DNA from: Cylicocyclus nassatus
Taxonomy: Eukaryota > Nematoda > Chromadorea > Rhabditida > Strongylidae
DNA length: 64,000 nucleotides
Reading direction: 5' to 3'
Assembly: GCA_958299035.1 (NCBI GenBank)
Contig: CATQJL010000113.1
Coordinates: 134,501-198,500, forward strand
In this document: one piece after another, positions 35,980-47,820 of the stretch
How the letters are laid out: each line of letters begins with the position of its first letter
How positions within the stretch are numbered: the first letter of the stretch is position 1
Position numbers and translations under genes: made by a program
The notes under the pieces: model-generated
Seen by the model: only the letters and a program-made list of their open reading frames with translations
Told to the model about the DNA's origin: nothing
The model's database searches: none

Positions 35980-38460
35980 CTTCGTGAGCCTTGACACTCC
36001 TTCGTGAGCCTTGACACCCCTTCGTAAGCCTTGACACTCCTTCGTGAGCCTTGACACTCCTTCGTAGGCCTTGACACTCCTTCGTGAGCCTTGACACTCC
36101 TTCGTGAGCCTTGACACTCCTTCGTGAGCCTTGACACTCCTTCGTAGGCCTTGACACTCCTTCGTGAGCCTTGACACTCCTTCGTGGGCCTTGACACTCC
36201 TTCGTAGGCCTTGACACTCCTTCGTGAGCCTTGACACTCCTTCGTGAGCCTTGACACTCCTTCGTGAGCCTTGACACTCCTTCGTGAGCCTTGACACTCC
36301 TTCGTAGGAATTGACACTCCTTCGTGAGCCTTGACACTCCTTCGTGAGCCTTGACACTCCTTCGTGAGCCTTGACACTCCTTCGTGAGCCTTGACACTCC
36401 TTCGTAGGCCTTGGCACTCCTTCGTGAGCCTTGACACTCCTTCGTGAGTCTTGACACTCCTTCGTGAGCCTTGACACTCCTTCGTGAGCCTTGACACTCC
36501 TTCGTAGGCCTTGACACTCCTTCGTGAGCCTTGACACTCCTTCGTGAGCCTTGACACTCCTTCGTGAGCCTTGACACTCCTTCGTGAGCCTTGACCCTCC
36601 TTCGTAGGCCTTGACACTCCTTCGTAGGCCTTGACACTCCTTCGTAGGCCTTGACACTCCTTCGTGAGCCTTGACACTCCTTCGTAGGCCTTGACACTCC
36701 TTCGTGAGCCTTGACACTCCTTCGTGAGCCTTGACACTCCTTCGTGAGCCTTGACACCCCTTCGTGAGCTTTGACACTCCTTCGTGAGCCTTGACACTCC
36801 TTCGTAGGCCTTGACACTCCTTCGTGAGCCTTGACACTCCTTCGTGAGCCTTGACACTCCTTCGTAGGCCTTGGCACTCCTTCGTGAGCCTTGACACCCC
36901 TTCGTGAGCCTTGACACTCCTTCGTGAGCCTTGACACTCCTTCGTAGGCCTTGGCACTCCTTCGTGAGCCTTGACACTCCTTCGTGAGCCTTGACACTCC
37001 TTCGTGAGCCTTGACACTCCTTCGTAGGCCTTGACACTCCTTCGTGAGCCTTGACACTCCTTCGTGAGCCTTGACACTCCTTCGTGAGCCTTGACACTCC
37101 TTCGTGAGCCTTGACACTCCTTCGTGAGCCTTGACACCCCTTCGTAAGCCTTGACACTCCTTCGTGAGCCTTGACACTCCTTGGTAGGCCTTGGCACTCC
37201 TTCGTGAGCCTTGACACCCCTTCGTGAGCCTTGACACTCCTTCGTGAGCCTTGACACTCCTTCGTAGGCCTTGGCACTCCTTCGTGAGCCTTGACACTCC
37301 TTCGTGAGCCTTGACACTCCTTCGTGAGCCTTGACACTCCTTCGTAGGCCTTGACACTCCTTCGTGAGCCTTGACACTCCTTCGTGAGCCTTGACACTCC
37401 TTCGTGAGCCTTGACACTCCTTCGTGAGCCTTGACACTCCTTCGTGAGCCTTGACACTCCTTCGTGAGCCTTGACACTCCTTCGTGAGCCTTGACACTCC
37501 TTCGTGAGCCTTGACACTCCTTCGTGAGCCTTGACACTCCTTCGTAGGCCTTGACACTCCTTCGTGAGCCTTGACACTCCTTCGTGAGCCTTGACACTCC
37601 TTCGTGAGCCTTGACACTCCTTCGTGAGCCTTGACACTCCTTCGTGAGCCTTGACACTCCTTCGTGAGCCTTGACACTCCTTCGTGAGCCTTGACACCCC
37701 TTCGTAAGCCTTGACACTCCTTCGTGAGCCTTGACACTCCTTCGTAGGCCTTGACACTCCTTCGTGAGCCTTGACACTCCTTCGTGAGCCTTGACACTCC
37801 TTCGTGAGCCTTGACACTCCTTCGTAGGCCTTGACACTCCTTCGTGAGCCTTGACACTCCTTCGTGGGCCTTGACACTTCTTCGTAGGCCTTGACACTCC
37901 TTCGTGAGCCTTGACACTCCTTCGTGAGCCTTGACACTCCTTCGTGAGCCTTGACACTCCTTCGTGAGCCTTGACACTCCTTCGTAGGAATTGACACTCC
38001 TTCGTGAGCCTTGACACTCCTTCGTGAGCCTTGACACTCCTTCGTGAGCCTTGACACTCCTTCGTGAGCCTTGACACTCCTTCGTAGGCCTTGGCACTCC
38101 TTCGTGAGCCTTGACACTCCTTCGTGAGTCTTGACACTCCTTCGTGAGCCTTGACACTCCTTCGTGAGCCTTGACACTCCTTCGTAGGCCTTGACACTCC
38201 TTCGTGAGCCTTGACACTCCTTCGTGAGCCTTGACACTCCTTCGTGAGCCTTGACACTCCTTCGTGAGCCTTGACACTCCTTCGTAGGCCTTGACACTCC
38301 TTCGTGAGCCTTGACACTCCTTCGTGAGCCTTGACACTCCTTCGTGAGCCTTGACACTCCTTCGTGAGCCTTGACACTCCTTCGTGAGCCTTGACACTCC
38401 TTCGTGAGCCTTGACACTCCTTCGTGAGCCTTGACACTCCTTCGTGAGCCTTGACACTCC

Positions 38461-39600
38461 TTCGTGAGCGTTGACACTCCTTCGTAGGCCTTCACACTCC
38501 TTCGTAAGCCTTGACACTCCTTCGTGAGCCTTGACACTCCTTCGTGAGCCTTGACACTCCTTCGTGAGCCTTGACACTCCTTCGTGAGCCTTGACACTCC
38601 TTCGTGAGCCTTGACACCCCTTCGTAAGCCTTGACACTCCTTCGTGAGCCTTGACACTCCTTCGTAGGCCTTGACACTCCTTCGTGAGCCTTGACACTCC
38701 TTCGTGAGCCTTGACACTCCTTCGTGAGCCTTGACACTCCTTCGTAGGCCTTGACACTCCTTCGTGAGCCTTGACACTCCTTCGTGAGCCCTGACACTCC
38801 TTCGTGAGCCTTGACACTCCTTCGTGAGCCTTGGCACCCCTTCGTGAGCCTTGACACTCCTTCGTAGGCCTTCACACTCCTTCGTAAGCCTTGACACTCC
38901 TTCGTGAGCCTTGACACTCCTTCGTGAGCCTTGACACTCCTTCGTGAGCCTTGACACTCCTTCGTGAGCCTTGACACTCCTTCGTAGGCCTTGACACTCC
39001 TTCGTGAGCCTTGACACTCCTTCGTAGGCCTTGACACTCCTTCGTGAGCCTTGACACTCCTTCGTGAGCCTTGACACTCCTTCGTGAGCCTTGACACTCC
39101 TTCGTGAGCCTTGACACTCCTTCGTGAGCCTTGACACTTCTTCGTGAGCCTTGACACTCCTTCGTAGGCCTTGACACTCCTTCGTGAGCCTTGACACTCC
39201 TTCGTGAGCCTTGACACTCCTTCGTGAGCCTTGACACTCCTTCGTAGGCCTTGACACTCCTTCGTGAGGCTTGACACTCCTTCGTAGGCCTTGACACTCC
39301 TTCGTGAGCCATGACACTCTTTCGTGAGCCTTGACACTCCTTCGTAGGCCTTGACACTCTTTCGTGAGCCTTGACACTCCTTCGTGAGCCTTGACACCCC
39401 TTCGTGAGCCTTGACACTCCTTCGTGAGCCTTGACACTCCTTCGTGAGCCTTGACACTCCTTCGTGAGCCTTGACACTCCTTCGTAGGCCTTGACACTCC
39501 TTCGTGAGCCTTGACACTCCTTCGTGAGCCTTGACACTCCTTCGTGAGCCTTGACACTCCTTCATAGGCCTTGACACTCCTTCGTGAGCCTTGACACTCC
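38461..39600. repeat. 1,820-bp-spaced block, copy 1
   Basis: The string starts with the private GAGCGTTG unit at 38,461. It contains ATGACACTCT at 39,311 and CATAGGCC at 39,561, and matches 40,281-41,420 at offset 1,820. One substitution was seen: GGCACCCC at 38,831 versus GACACCCC at 40,651. Confidence 0.83.
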
Positions 39601-40280
39601 TTCGTGAGCCTTGACACTCCTTCGTGAGCCTTGACACTCCTTCGTAGGCCTTGACACTCCTTCGTGAGCCTTGACACTCCTTCGTGAGCCTTGACACTCC
39701 TTCGTGAGCCTTGACACTCCTTCGTGAGCCTTGACACTCCTTCGTGAGCCTTGACACCCCTTCGTAAGCCTTGACACTCCTTCGTGAGCCTTGACACTCC
39801 TTGGTAGGCCTTGGCACTCCTTCGTGAGCCTTGACACCCCTTCGTGAGCCTTGACACTCCTTCGTGAGCCTTGACACTCCTTCGTAGGCCTTGGCACTCC
39901 TTCGTGAGCCTTGACACTCCTTCGTGAGCCTTGACACTCCTTCGTGAGCCTTGACACTCCTTCGTAGGCCTTGACACTCCTTCGTGAGCCTTGACACTCC
40001 TTCGTGAGCCTTGACACTCCTTCGTGAGCCTTGACACTCCTTCGTGAGCCTTGACACTCCTTCGTGAGCCTTGACACTCCTTCGTGAGCCTTGACACTCC
40101 TTCGTAGGCCTTGACACTCCTTCGTGAGCCTTGACACTCCTTCGTGAGCCTTGACACTCCTTCGTGAGCCTTGACACTCCTTCGTGAGCCTTGACACTCC
40201 TTCGTGAGCCTTGACACTCCTTCGTGAGCCTTGACACTCCTTCGTGAGCCTTGACACTCCTTCGTGAGCCTTGACACTCC

Positions 40281-41420
40281 TTCGTGAGCGTTGACACTCC
40301 TTCGTAGGCCTTCACACTCCTTCGTAAGCCTTGACACTCCTTCGTGAGCCTTGACACTCCTTCGTGAGCCTTGACACTCCTTCGTGAGCCTTGACACTCC
40401 TTCGTGAGCCTTGACACTCCTTCGTGAGCCTTGACACCCCTTCGTAAGCCTTGACACTCCTTCGTGAGCCTTGACACTCCTTCGTAGGCCTTGACACTCC
40501 TTCGTGAGCCTTGACACTCCTTCGTGAGCCTTGACACTCCTTCGTGAGCCTTGACACTCCTTCGTAGGCCTTGACACTCCTTCGTGAGCCTTGACACTCC
40601 TTCGTGAGCCCTGACACTCCTTCGTGAGCCTTGACACTCCTTCGTGAGCCTTGACACCCCTTCGTGAGCCTTGACACTCCTTCGTAGGCCTTCACACTCC
40701 TTCGTAAGCCTTGACACTCCTTCGTGAGCCTTGACACTCCTTCGTGAGCCTTGACACTCCTTCGTGAGCCTTGACACTCCTTCGTGAGCCTTGACACTCC
40801 TTCGTAGGCCTTGACACTCCTTCGTGAGCCTTGACACTCCTTCGTAGGCCTTGACACTCCTTCGTGAGCCTTGACACTCCTTCGTGAGCCTTGACACTCC
40901 TTCGTGAGCCTTGACACTCCTTCGTGAGCCTTGACACTCCTTCGTGAGCCTTGACACTTCTTCGTGAGCCTTGACACTCCTTCGTAGGCCTTGACACTCC
41001 TTCGTGAGCCTTGACACTCCTTCGTGAGCCTTGACACTCCTTCGTGAGCCTTGACACTCCTTCGTAGGCCTTGACACTCCTTCGTGAGGCTTGACACTCC
41101 TTCGTAGGCCTTGACACTCCTTCGTGAGCCATGACACTCTTTCGTGAGCCTTGACACTCCTTCGTAGGCCTTGACACTCTTTCGTGAGCCTTGACACTCC
41201 TTCGTGAGCCTTGACACCCCTTCGTGAGCCTTGACACTCCTTCGTGAGCCTTGACACTCCTTCGTGAGCCTTGACACTCCTTCGTGAGCCTTGACACTCC
41301 TTCGTAGGCCTTGACACTCCTTCGTGAGCCTTGACACTCCTTCGTGAGCCTTGACACTCCTTCGTGAGCCTTGACACTCCTTCATAGGCCTTGACACTCC
41401 TTCGTGAGCCTTGACACTCC
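40281..41420. repeat. 1,820-bp-spaced block, copy 2
   Basis: This is the counterpart of 38,461-39,600, with GAGCGTTG at 40,281, ATGACACTCT at 41,131 and CATAGGCC at 41,381. The copies diverge at 41,421, where this copy has Y followed by GGCACT. Partial copies of the same block, marked by ATGACACTCT, continue to 55,051. Confidence 0.83.
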
Positions 41421-44400
41421 TTCGTAGGCCTTGGCACTCCTTCGTGAGCCTTGACACTCCTTCGTGAGCCTTGACACTCCTTCGTGAGCCTTGACACTCC
41501 TTCGTAGGCCTTGACACTCCTTCGTGAGCCTTGACACTCCTTCGTGAGCCTTGACACTCCTTCGTGAGCCTTGACACTCCTTCGTGAGCCTTGACACTCC
41601 TTCGTGAGCCTTGACACTCCTTCGTGAGCCTTGACACCCCTTCGTAAGCCTTGACACTCCTTCGTGAGCCTTGACACTCCTTCGTAGGCCTTGACACTCC
41701 TTCGTGAGCCTTGACACTCCTTCGTGAGCCTTGACACTCCTTCGTGAGCCTTGACACTCCTTCGTGAGCCTTGACACTCCTTCGTAGGCCTTGACACTCC
41801 TTCGTGAGCCTTGACACTCCTTCGTGAGCCCTGACACTCCTTCGTGAGCCTTGACACTTTTTCGTGAGCCTTGACACTCCTTCGTGAGCCTTGACACCCC
41901 TTCGTGAGCCTTGACACTCCTTCGTAGGCCTTCACACTCCTTCGTAAGCCTTGACACTCCTTCGTGAGCCTTGACACTCCTTCGTGAGCCTTGACACTCC
42001 TTCGTGAGCCTTGACACTCCTTCGTGAGCCTTGACACTCCTTCGTAGGCCTTGACACTCCTTCGTGAGCCTTGACACTCCTTCGTAGGCCTTGACACTCC
42101 TTCGTGAGCCTTGACACTCCTTCGTGAGCCTTGACACTCCTTCGTGAGCCTTGACACTCCTTCGTGAGCCTTGACACTCCTTCGTGAGCCTTGACACTTC
42201 TTCGTGAGCCTTGACACTCCTTCGTAGGCCTTGACACTCCTTCGTGAGCCTTGACACTCCTTCGTGAGCCTTGACACTCCTTCGTGAGCCTTGACACTCC
42301 TTCGTAGGCCTTGACACTCCTTCGTGAGGCTTGACACTCCTTCGTAGGCCTTGACACTCCTTCGTGAGCCATGACACTCTTTCGTGAGCCTTGACACTCC
42401 TTCGTAGGCCTTGACACTCCTTCGTAGGCCTTGACACTCCTTCTTGAGCCTTGACACTCCTTCGTGAGCCTTGACACTCCTTCGTGAGCCTTGACACTCC
42501 TTCGTGAGCCTTGACACTCCTTCGTGAGCCTTGACACTCCTTCGTGAGCCTTGACACTCCTTCGTGAGCCTTGACACTCCTTCGTGAGCCTTGACACTCC
42601 TTCGTGAGCCTTGACACTCCTTCGTGAGCCTTGACACCCCTTCGTAAGCCTTGACACTCCTTCGTGAGCCTTGACACTCCTTCGTAGGCCTTGACACTCC
42701 TTCGTGAGCCTTGACACTCCTTCGTGAGCCTTGACACTCCTTCGTGAGCCTTGACACTCCTTCGTGAGCCTTGACACTCCTTCGTGAGCCTTGACACTCC
42801 TTCGTGAGCCTTGACACTCCTTCGTGAGCCTTGACACTCCTTCGTGAGCCTTGACACTCCTTCGTGAGCCTTAACACTTCTTCGTGAGCCTTGACACTTC
42901 TTCGTGAGCCTTGACACTCCTTCGTAGGCCTTGACACTCCTTCGTGAGCCTTGACACTCCTTCGTAGGCCTTGACACTCCTTCGTGAGCCTTGACACTCC
43001 TTCGTGAGCCTTGACACTCCTTCGTAGGCCTTGACACTCCTTCTTGAGCCTTGACACTCCTTCGTGAGCCTTGACACTCCTTCGTGAGCCTTGACACTCC
43101 TTCGTGAGCCTTGACACTCCTTCGTGAGCCTTGACACTCCTTCGTGAGCCTTGACACCCCTTCGTAAGCCTTGACACTTCTTCGTGAGCCTTGACACTCC
43201 TTCGTAGGCCTTGACACTCCTTCGTGAGCCTTGACACTCCTTCGTGAGCCTTGACACTCCTTCGTGAGCCTTGACACTCCTTCGTGAGCCTTGACACTCC
43301 TTCGTAGGCCTTGACACTCCTTCGTGAGCCTTGACACTCCTTCGTGAGCCCTGACACTCCTTCGTGAGCCTTGACACTTTTTCGTGAGCCTTGACACTCC
43401 TTCGTGAGCCTTGACACCCCTTCGTGAGCCTTGACACTCCTTCGTAGGCCTTCACACTCCTTCGTAAGCCTTGACACTCCTTCGTGAGCCTTGACACTCC
43501 TTCGTGAGCCTTGACACTCCTTCGTGAGCCTTGACACTCCTTCGTGAGCCTTGACACTCCTTCGTAGGCCTTGACACTCCTTCGTGAGCCTTGACACTCC
43601 TTCGTAGGCCTTGACACTCCTTCGTGAGCCTTGACACTCCTTCGTGAGCCTTGACACTCCTTCGTGAGCCTTGACACTCCTTCGTGAGCCTTGACACTCC
43701 TTCGTGAGCCTTGACACTTCTTCGTGAGCCTTGACACTCCTTCGTATGCCTTGACACTCCTTCGTGAGCCTTGACACTCCTTCGTGAGCCTTGACACTCC
43801 TTCGTGAGCCTTGACACTCCTTCGTAGGCCTTGACACTCCTTCGTGAGGCTTGACACTCCTTCGTAGGCCTTGACACTCCTTCGTGAGCCATGACACTCT
43901 TTCGTGAGCCTTGACACTCCTTCGTGAGCCTTGACACTCCTTCGTAGAAATTGACACTCCTTCGTGAGCCTTGACACTCCTTCGTAGGCCTTGACACTGT
44001 TTCGTAGGCCTTGACACTCCTTCGTGAGCCTTGACACTCCTTCGTGAGCCTTGACACTCCTTCGTGAGCCTTGACACTCCTTCGTAGGCCTTGGCACTCC
44101 TTCGTGAGCCTTGACACTCCTTCGTGAGCCTTGACACTCCTTCGTGAGCCTTGACACTCCTTCGTAGGCCTTGACACTCCTTCTTGAGCCTTGACACTCC
44201 TTCGTGAGCCTTGACACTCCTTCGTGAGCCTTGACACTCCTTCGTGAGCCTTGACACTCCTTCGTGAGCCTTGACACTCCTTCGTGAGCCTTGACACCCC
44301 TTCGTAAGCCTTGACACTCCTTCGTGAGCCTTGACACTCCTTCGTAGGCCTTGACACTCCTTCGTGAGCCTTGACACTCCTTCGTGAGCCTTGACACTCC

Positions 44401-44580
44401 TTCGTGAGCCTTGACACTCCTTCGTGAGCCTTGACACTCCTTCGTAGGCCTTGACACTCCTTCGTGAGCCTTGACACTCCTTCGTGAGCCCTGACACTCC
44501 TTCGTGAGCCTTGACACTTTTTCGTGAGCCTTGACACTCCTTCGTGAGCCTTGACACCCCTTCGTGAGCCTTGACACTCC

Positions 44581-47490
44581 TTCGTAGGCCTTCACACTCC
44601 TTCGTAAGCCTTGACACTCCTTCGTGAGCCTTGACACTCCTTCGTGAGCCTTGACACTCCTTCGTGAGCCTTGACACTCCTTCGTGAGCCTTGACACTCC
44701 TTCGTAGGCCTTGACACTCCTTCGTGAGCCTTGACACTCCTTCGTAGGCCTTGACACTCCTTCGTGAGCCTTGACACTCCTTCGTGAGCCTTGACACTCC
44801 TTCGTGAGCCTTGACACTCCTTCGTGAGCCTTGACACTCCTTCGTGAGCCTTGACACTTCTTCGTGAGCCTTGACACTCCTTCGTATGCCTTGACACTCC
44901 TTCGTGAGCCTTGACACTCCTTCGTGAGCCTTGACACTCCTTCGTGAGCCTTGACACTCCTTCGTAGGCCTTGACACTCCTTCGTGAGGCTTGACACTCC
45001 TTCGTAGGCCTTGACACTCCTTCGTGAGCCATGACACTCTTTCGTGAGCCTTGACACTCCTTCGTAGGCCTTGACACTCTTTCGTGAGCCTTGACACTCC
45101 TTCGTGAGCCTTGACACCCCTTCGTGAGCCTTGACACTCCTTCGTGAGCCTTGACACTCCTTCGTGAGCCTTGACACTCCTTCGTGAGCCTTGACACTCC
45201 TTCGTAGGCCTTGACACTCCTTCGTGAGCCTTGACACTCCTTCGTGAGCCTTGACACTCCTTCGTGAGCCTTGACACTCCTTCATAGGCCTTGACACTCC
45301 TTCGTGAGCCTTGACACTCCTTCGTAGGCCTTGGCACTCCTTCGTGAGCATTGACACTCCTTCGTGAGCCTTGACACTCCTTCGTGAGCCTTGACACTCC
45401 TTCGTAGGCCTTGACACTCCTTCGTGAGCCTTGACACTCCTTCGTGAGCCTTGACACTCCTTCGTGAGCCTTGACACTCCTTCGTGAGCCTTGACACTCC
45501 TTCGTGAGCCTTGACACTCCTTCGTGAGCCTTGACACTCCTTCGTGAGCCTTGACACTCCTTCGTGAGCCTTGACACTCCTTCGTGAGCCTTGACACCCC
45601 TTCGTAAGCCTTGACACTCCTTCGTGAGCCTTGACACTCCTTCGTAGGCCTTGACACTCCTTCGTGAGCCTTGACACTCCTTCGTGAGCCTTGACACTCC
45701 TTCGTGAGCCTTGACACTCCTTCGTGAGCCTTGACACTCCTTCGTAGGCCTTGACACTCCTTCGTGAGCCTTGACACTCCTTCGTGAGCCCTGACACTCC
45801 TTCGTGAGCCTTGACACTTTTTCGTGAGCCTTGACACTCCTTCGTGAGCCTTGACACCCCTTCGTGAGCCTTGACACTCCTTCGTAGGCCTTCACACTCC
45901 TTCGTAAGACTTGACACTCCTTCGTGAGCCTTGACACTCCTTCGTGAGCCTTGACACTTCTTCGTGAGCCTTGACACTCCTTCGTAGGCCTTGACACTCC
46001 TTCGTGAGCCTTGACACTCCTTCGTGAGCCTTGACACTCCTTCGTGAGCCTTGACACTCCTTCGTAGGCCTTGACACTCCTTCGTGAGGCTTGACACTCC
46101 TTCGTAGGCCTTGACACTCCTTCGTGAGCCATGACACTCTTTCGTGAGCCTTGACACTCCTTCGTAGGCCTTGACACTCTTTCGTGAGCCTTGACACTCC
46201 TTCGTGAGCCTTGACACCCCTTCGTGAGCCTTGACACTCCTTCGTGAGCCTTGACACTCCTTCGTGAGCCTTGACACTCCTTCGTGAGCCTTGACACTCC
46301 TTCGTAGGCCTTGACACTCCTTCGTGAGCCTTGACACTCCTTCGTGAGCCTTGACACTCCTTCGTGAGCCTTGACACTCCTTCATAGGCCTTGACACTCC
46401 TTCGTGAGCCTTGACACTCCTTCGTAGGCCTTGGCACTCCTTCGTGAGCCTTGACACTCCTTCGTGAGCCTTGACACTCCTTCGTGAGCCTTGACACTCC
46501 TTCGTAGGCCTTGACACTCCTTCGTGAGCCTTGACACTCCTTCGTGAGCCTTGACACTCCTTCGTGAGCCTTGACACTCCTTCGTGAGCCTTGACACTCC
46601 TTCGTGAGCCTTGACACTCCTTCGTGAGCCTTGACACCCCTTCGTAAGCCTTGACACTCCTTCGTGAGCCTTGACACTCCTTCGTAGGCCTTGACACTCC
46701 TTCGTGAGCCTTGACACTCCTTCGTGAGCCTTGACACTCCTTCGTGAGCCTTGACACTCCTTCGTGAGCCTTGACACTCCTTCGTAGGCCTTGACACTCC
46801 TTCGTGAGCCTTGACACTCCTTCGTGAGCCCTGACACTCCTTCGTGAGCCTTGACACTTTTTCGTGAGCCTTGACACTCCTTCGTGAGCCTTGACACCCC
46901 TTCGTGAGCCTTGACACTCCTTCGTAGGCCTTCACACTCCTTCGTAAGCCTTGACACTCCTTCGTGAGCCTTGACACTCCTTCGTGAGCCTTGACACTCC
47001 TTCGTGAGCCTTGACACTCCTTCGTGAGCCTTGACACTCCTTCGTAGGCCTTGACACTCCTTCGTGAGCCTTGACACTCCTTCGTAGGCCTTGACACTCC
47101 TTCGTGAGCCTTGACACTCCTTCGTGAGCCTTGACACTCCTTCGTGAGCCTTGACACTCCTTCGTGAGCCTTGACACTCCTTCGTGAGCCTTGACACTTC
47201 TTCGTGAGCCTTGACACTCCTTCGTAGGCCTTGACACTCCTTCGTGAGCCTTGACACTCCTTCGTGAGCCTTGACACTCCTTCGTGAGCCTTGACACTCC
47301 TTCGTAGGCCTTGACACTCCTTCGTGAGGCTTGACACTCCTTCGTAGGCCTTGACACTCCTTCGTGAGCCATGACACTCTTTCGTGAGCCTTGACACTCC
47401 TTCGTAGGCCTTGACACTCTTTCGTGAGCCTTGACACTCCTTCGTGAGCCTTGACACCCCTTCGTGAGCCTTGACACTCCTTCGTGAGCC
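44581..47490. repeat. ~3.2-kb higher-order repeat, copy 1
   Basis: Rare markers CGTATGCC (44,881), GAGCATTG (45,341), CGTAAGAC (45,901) and four ATGACACTCT units (45,031, 46,131, 47,371 and, in the next copy, 48,271) define the block. It recurs at offset 3,240 on its left part and 3,180 from about 45,600 on. Confidence 0.82.
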
Positions 47491-47820
47491 TTGACACTCC
47501 TTCGTGAGCCTTGACACTCCTTCGTGAGCCTTGACACCCCTTCGTAAGCCTTGACACTCCTTCGTGAGCCTTGACACTCCTTCGTAGGCCTTGACACTCC
47601 TTCGTGAGCCTTGACACTCCTTCGTGAGCCTTGACACTCCTTCGTGAGCCTTGACACTCCTTCGTGAGCCTTGACACTCCTTCGTAGGCCTTGACACTCC
47701 TTCGTGAGCCTTGACACTCCTTCGTGAGCCCTGACACTCCTTCGTGAGCCTTGACACTTTTTCGTGAGCCTTGACACTCCTTCGTGAGCCTTGACACCCC
47801 TTCGTGAGCCTTGACACTCC

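Larger units (their letters stand above)
34361..38480. repeat. Overlapping 1,680/1,940-bp spaced blocks around the second adapter
   Basis: CGTAGGAA occurs at 34,361, 36,301 and 37,981 (spacings 1,940 and 1,680). CGTGGGCC occurs at 35,581, 36,181 and 37,861. TTGGTAGGCC occurs at 35,261 and 37,181, and again at 39,801. Sequence right of the adapter (from about 35,981) aligns with 37,661 onward at offset 1,680. Left of it the best marker offset is 1,920-1,940, so the frame of correspondence changes at the adapter. Confidence 0.7.

Noticed and set aside
38492..46357. Minus-strand open frames of hundreds to about 2,600 codons, possibly a giant repeat protein
   Set aside because: The repeat unit has no stop on the minus strand, so all three frames are open and overlap over the same DNA. 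Starts are the GTG in each unit and ends are single point variants such as TTCACACT. The main variant is non-synonymous in all registers. There is no unique N- or C-terminal domain and no signal peptide.
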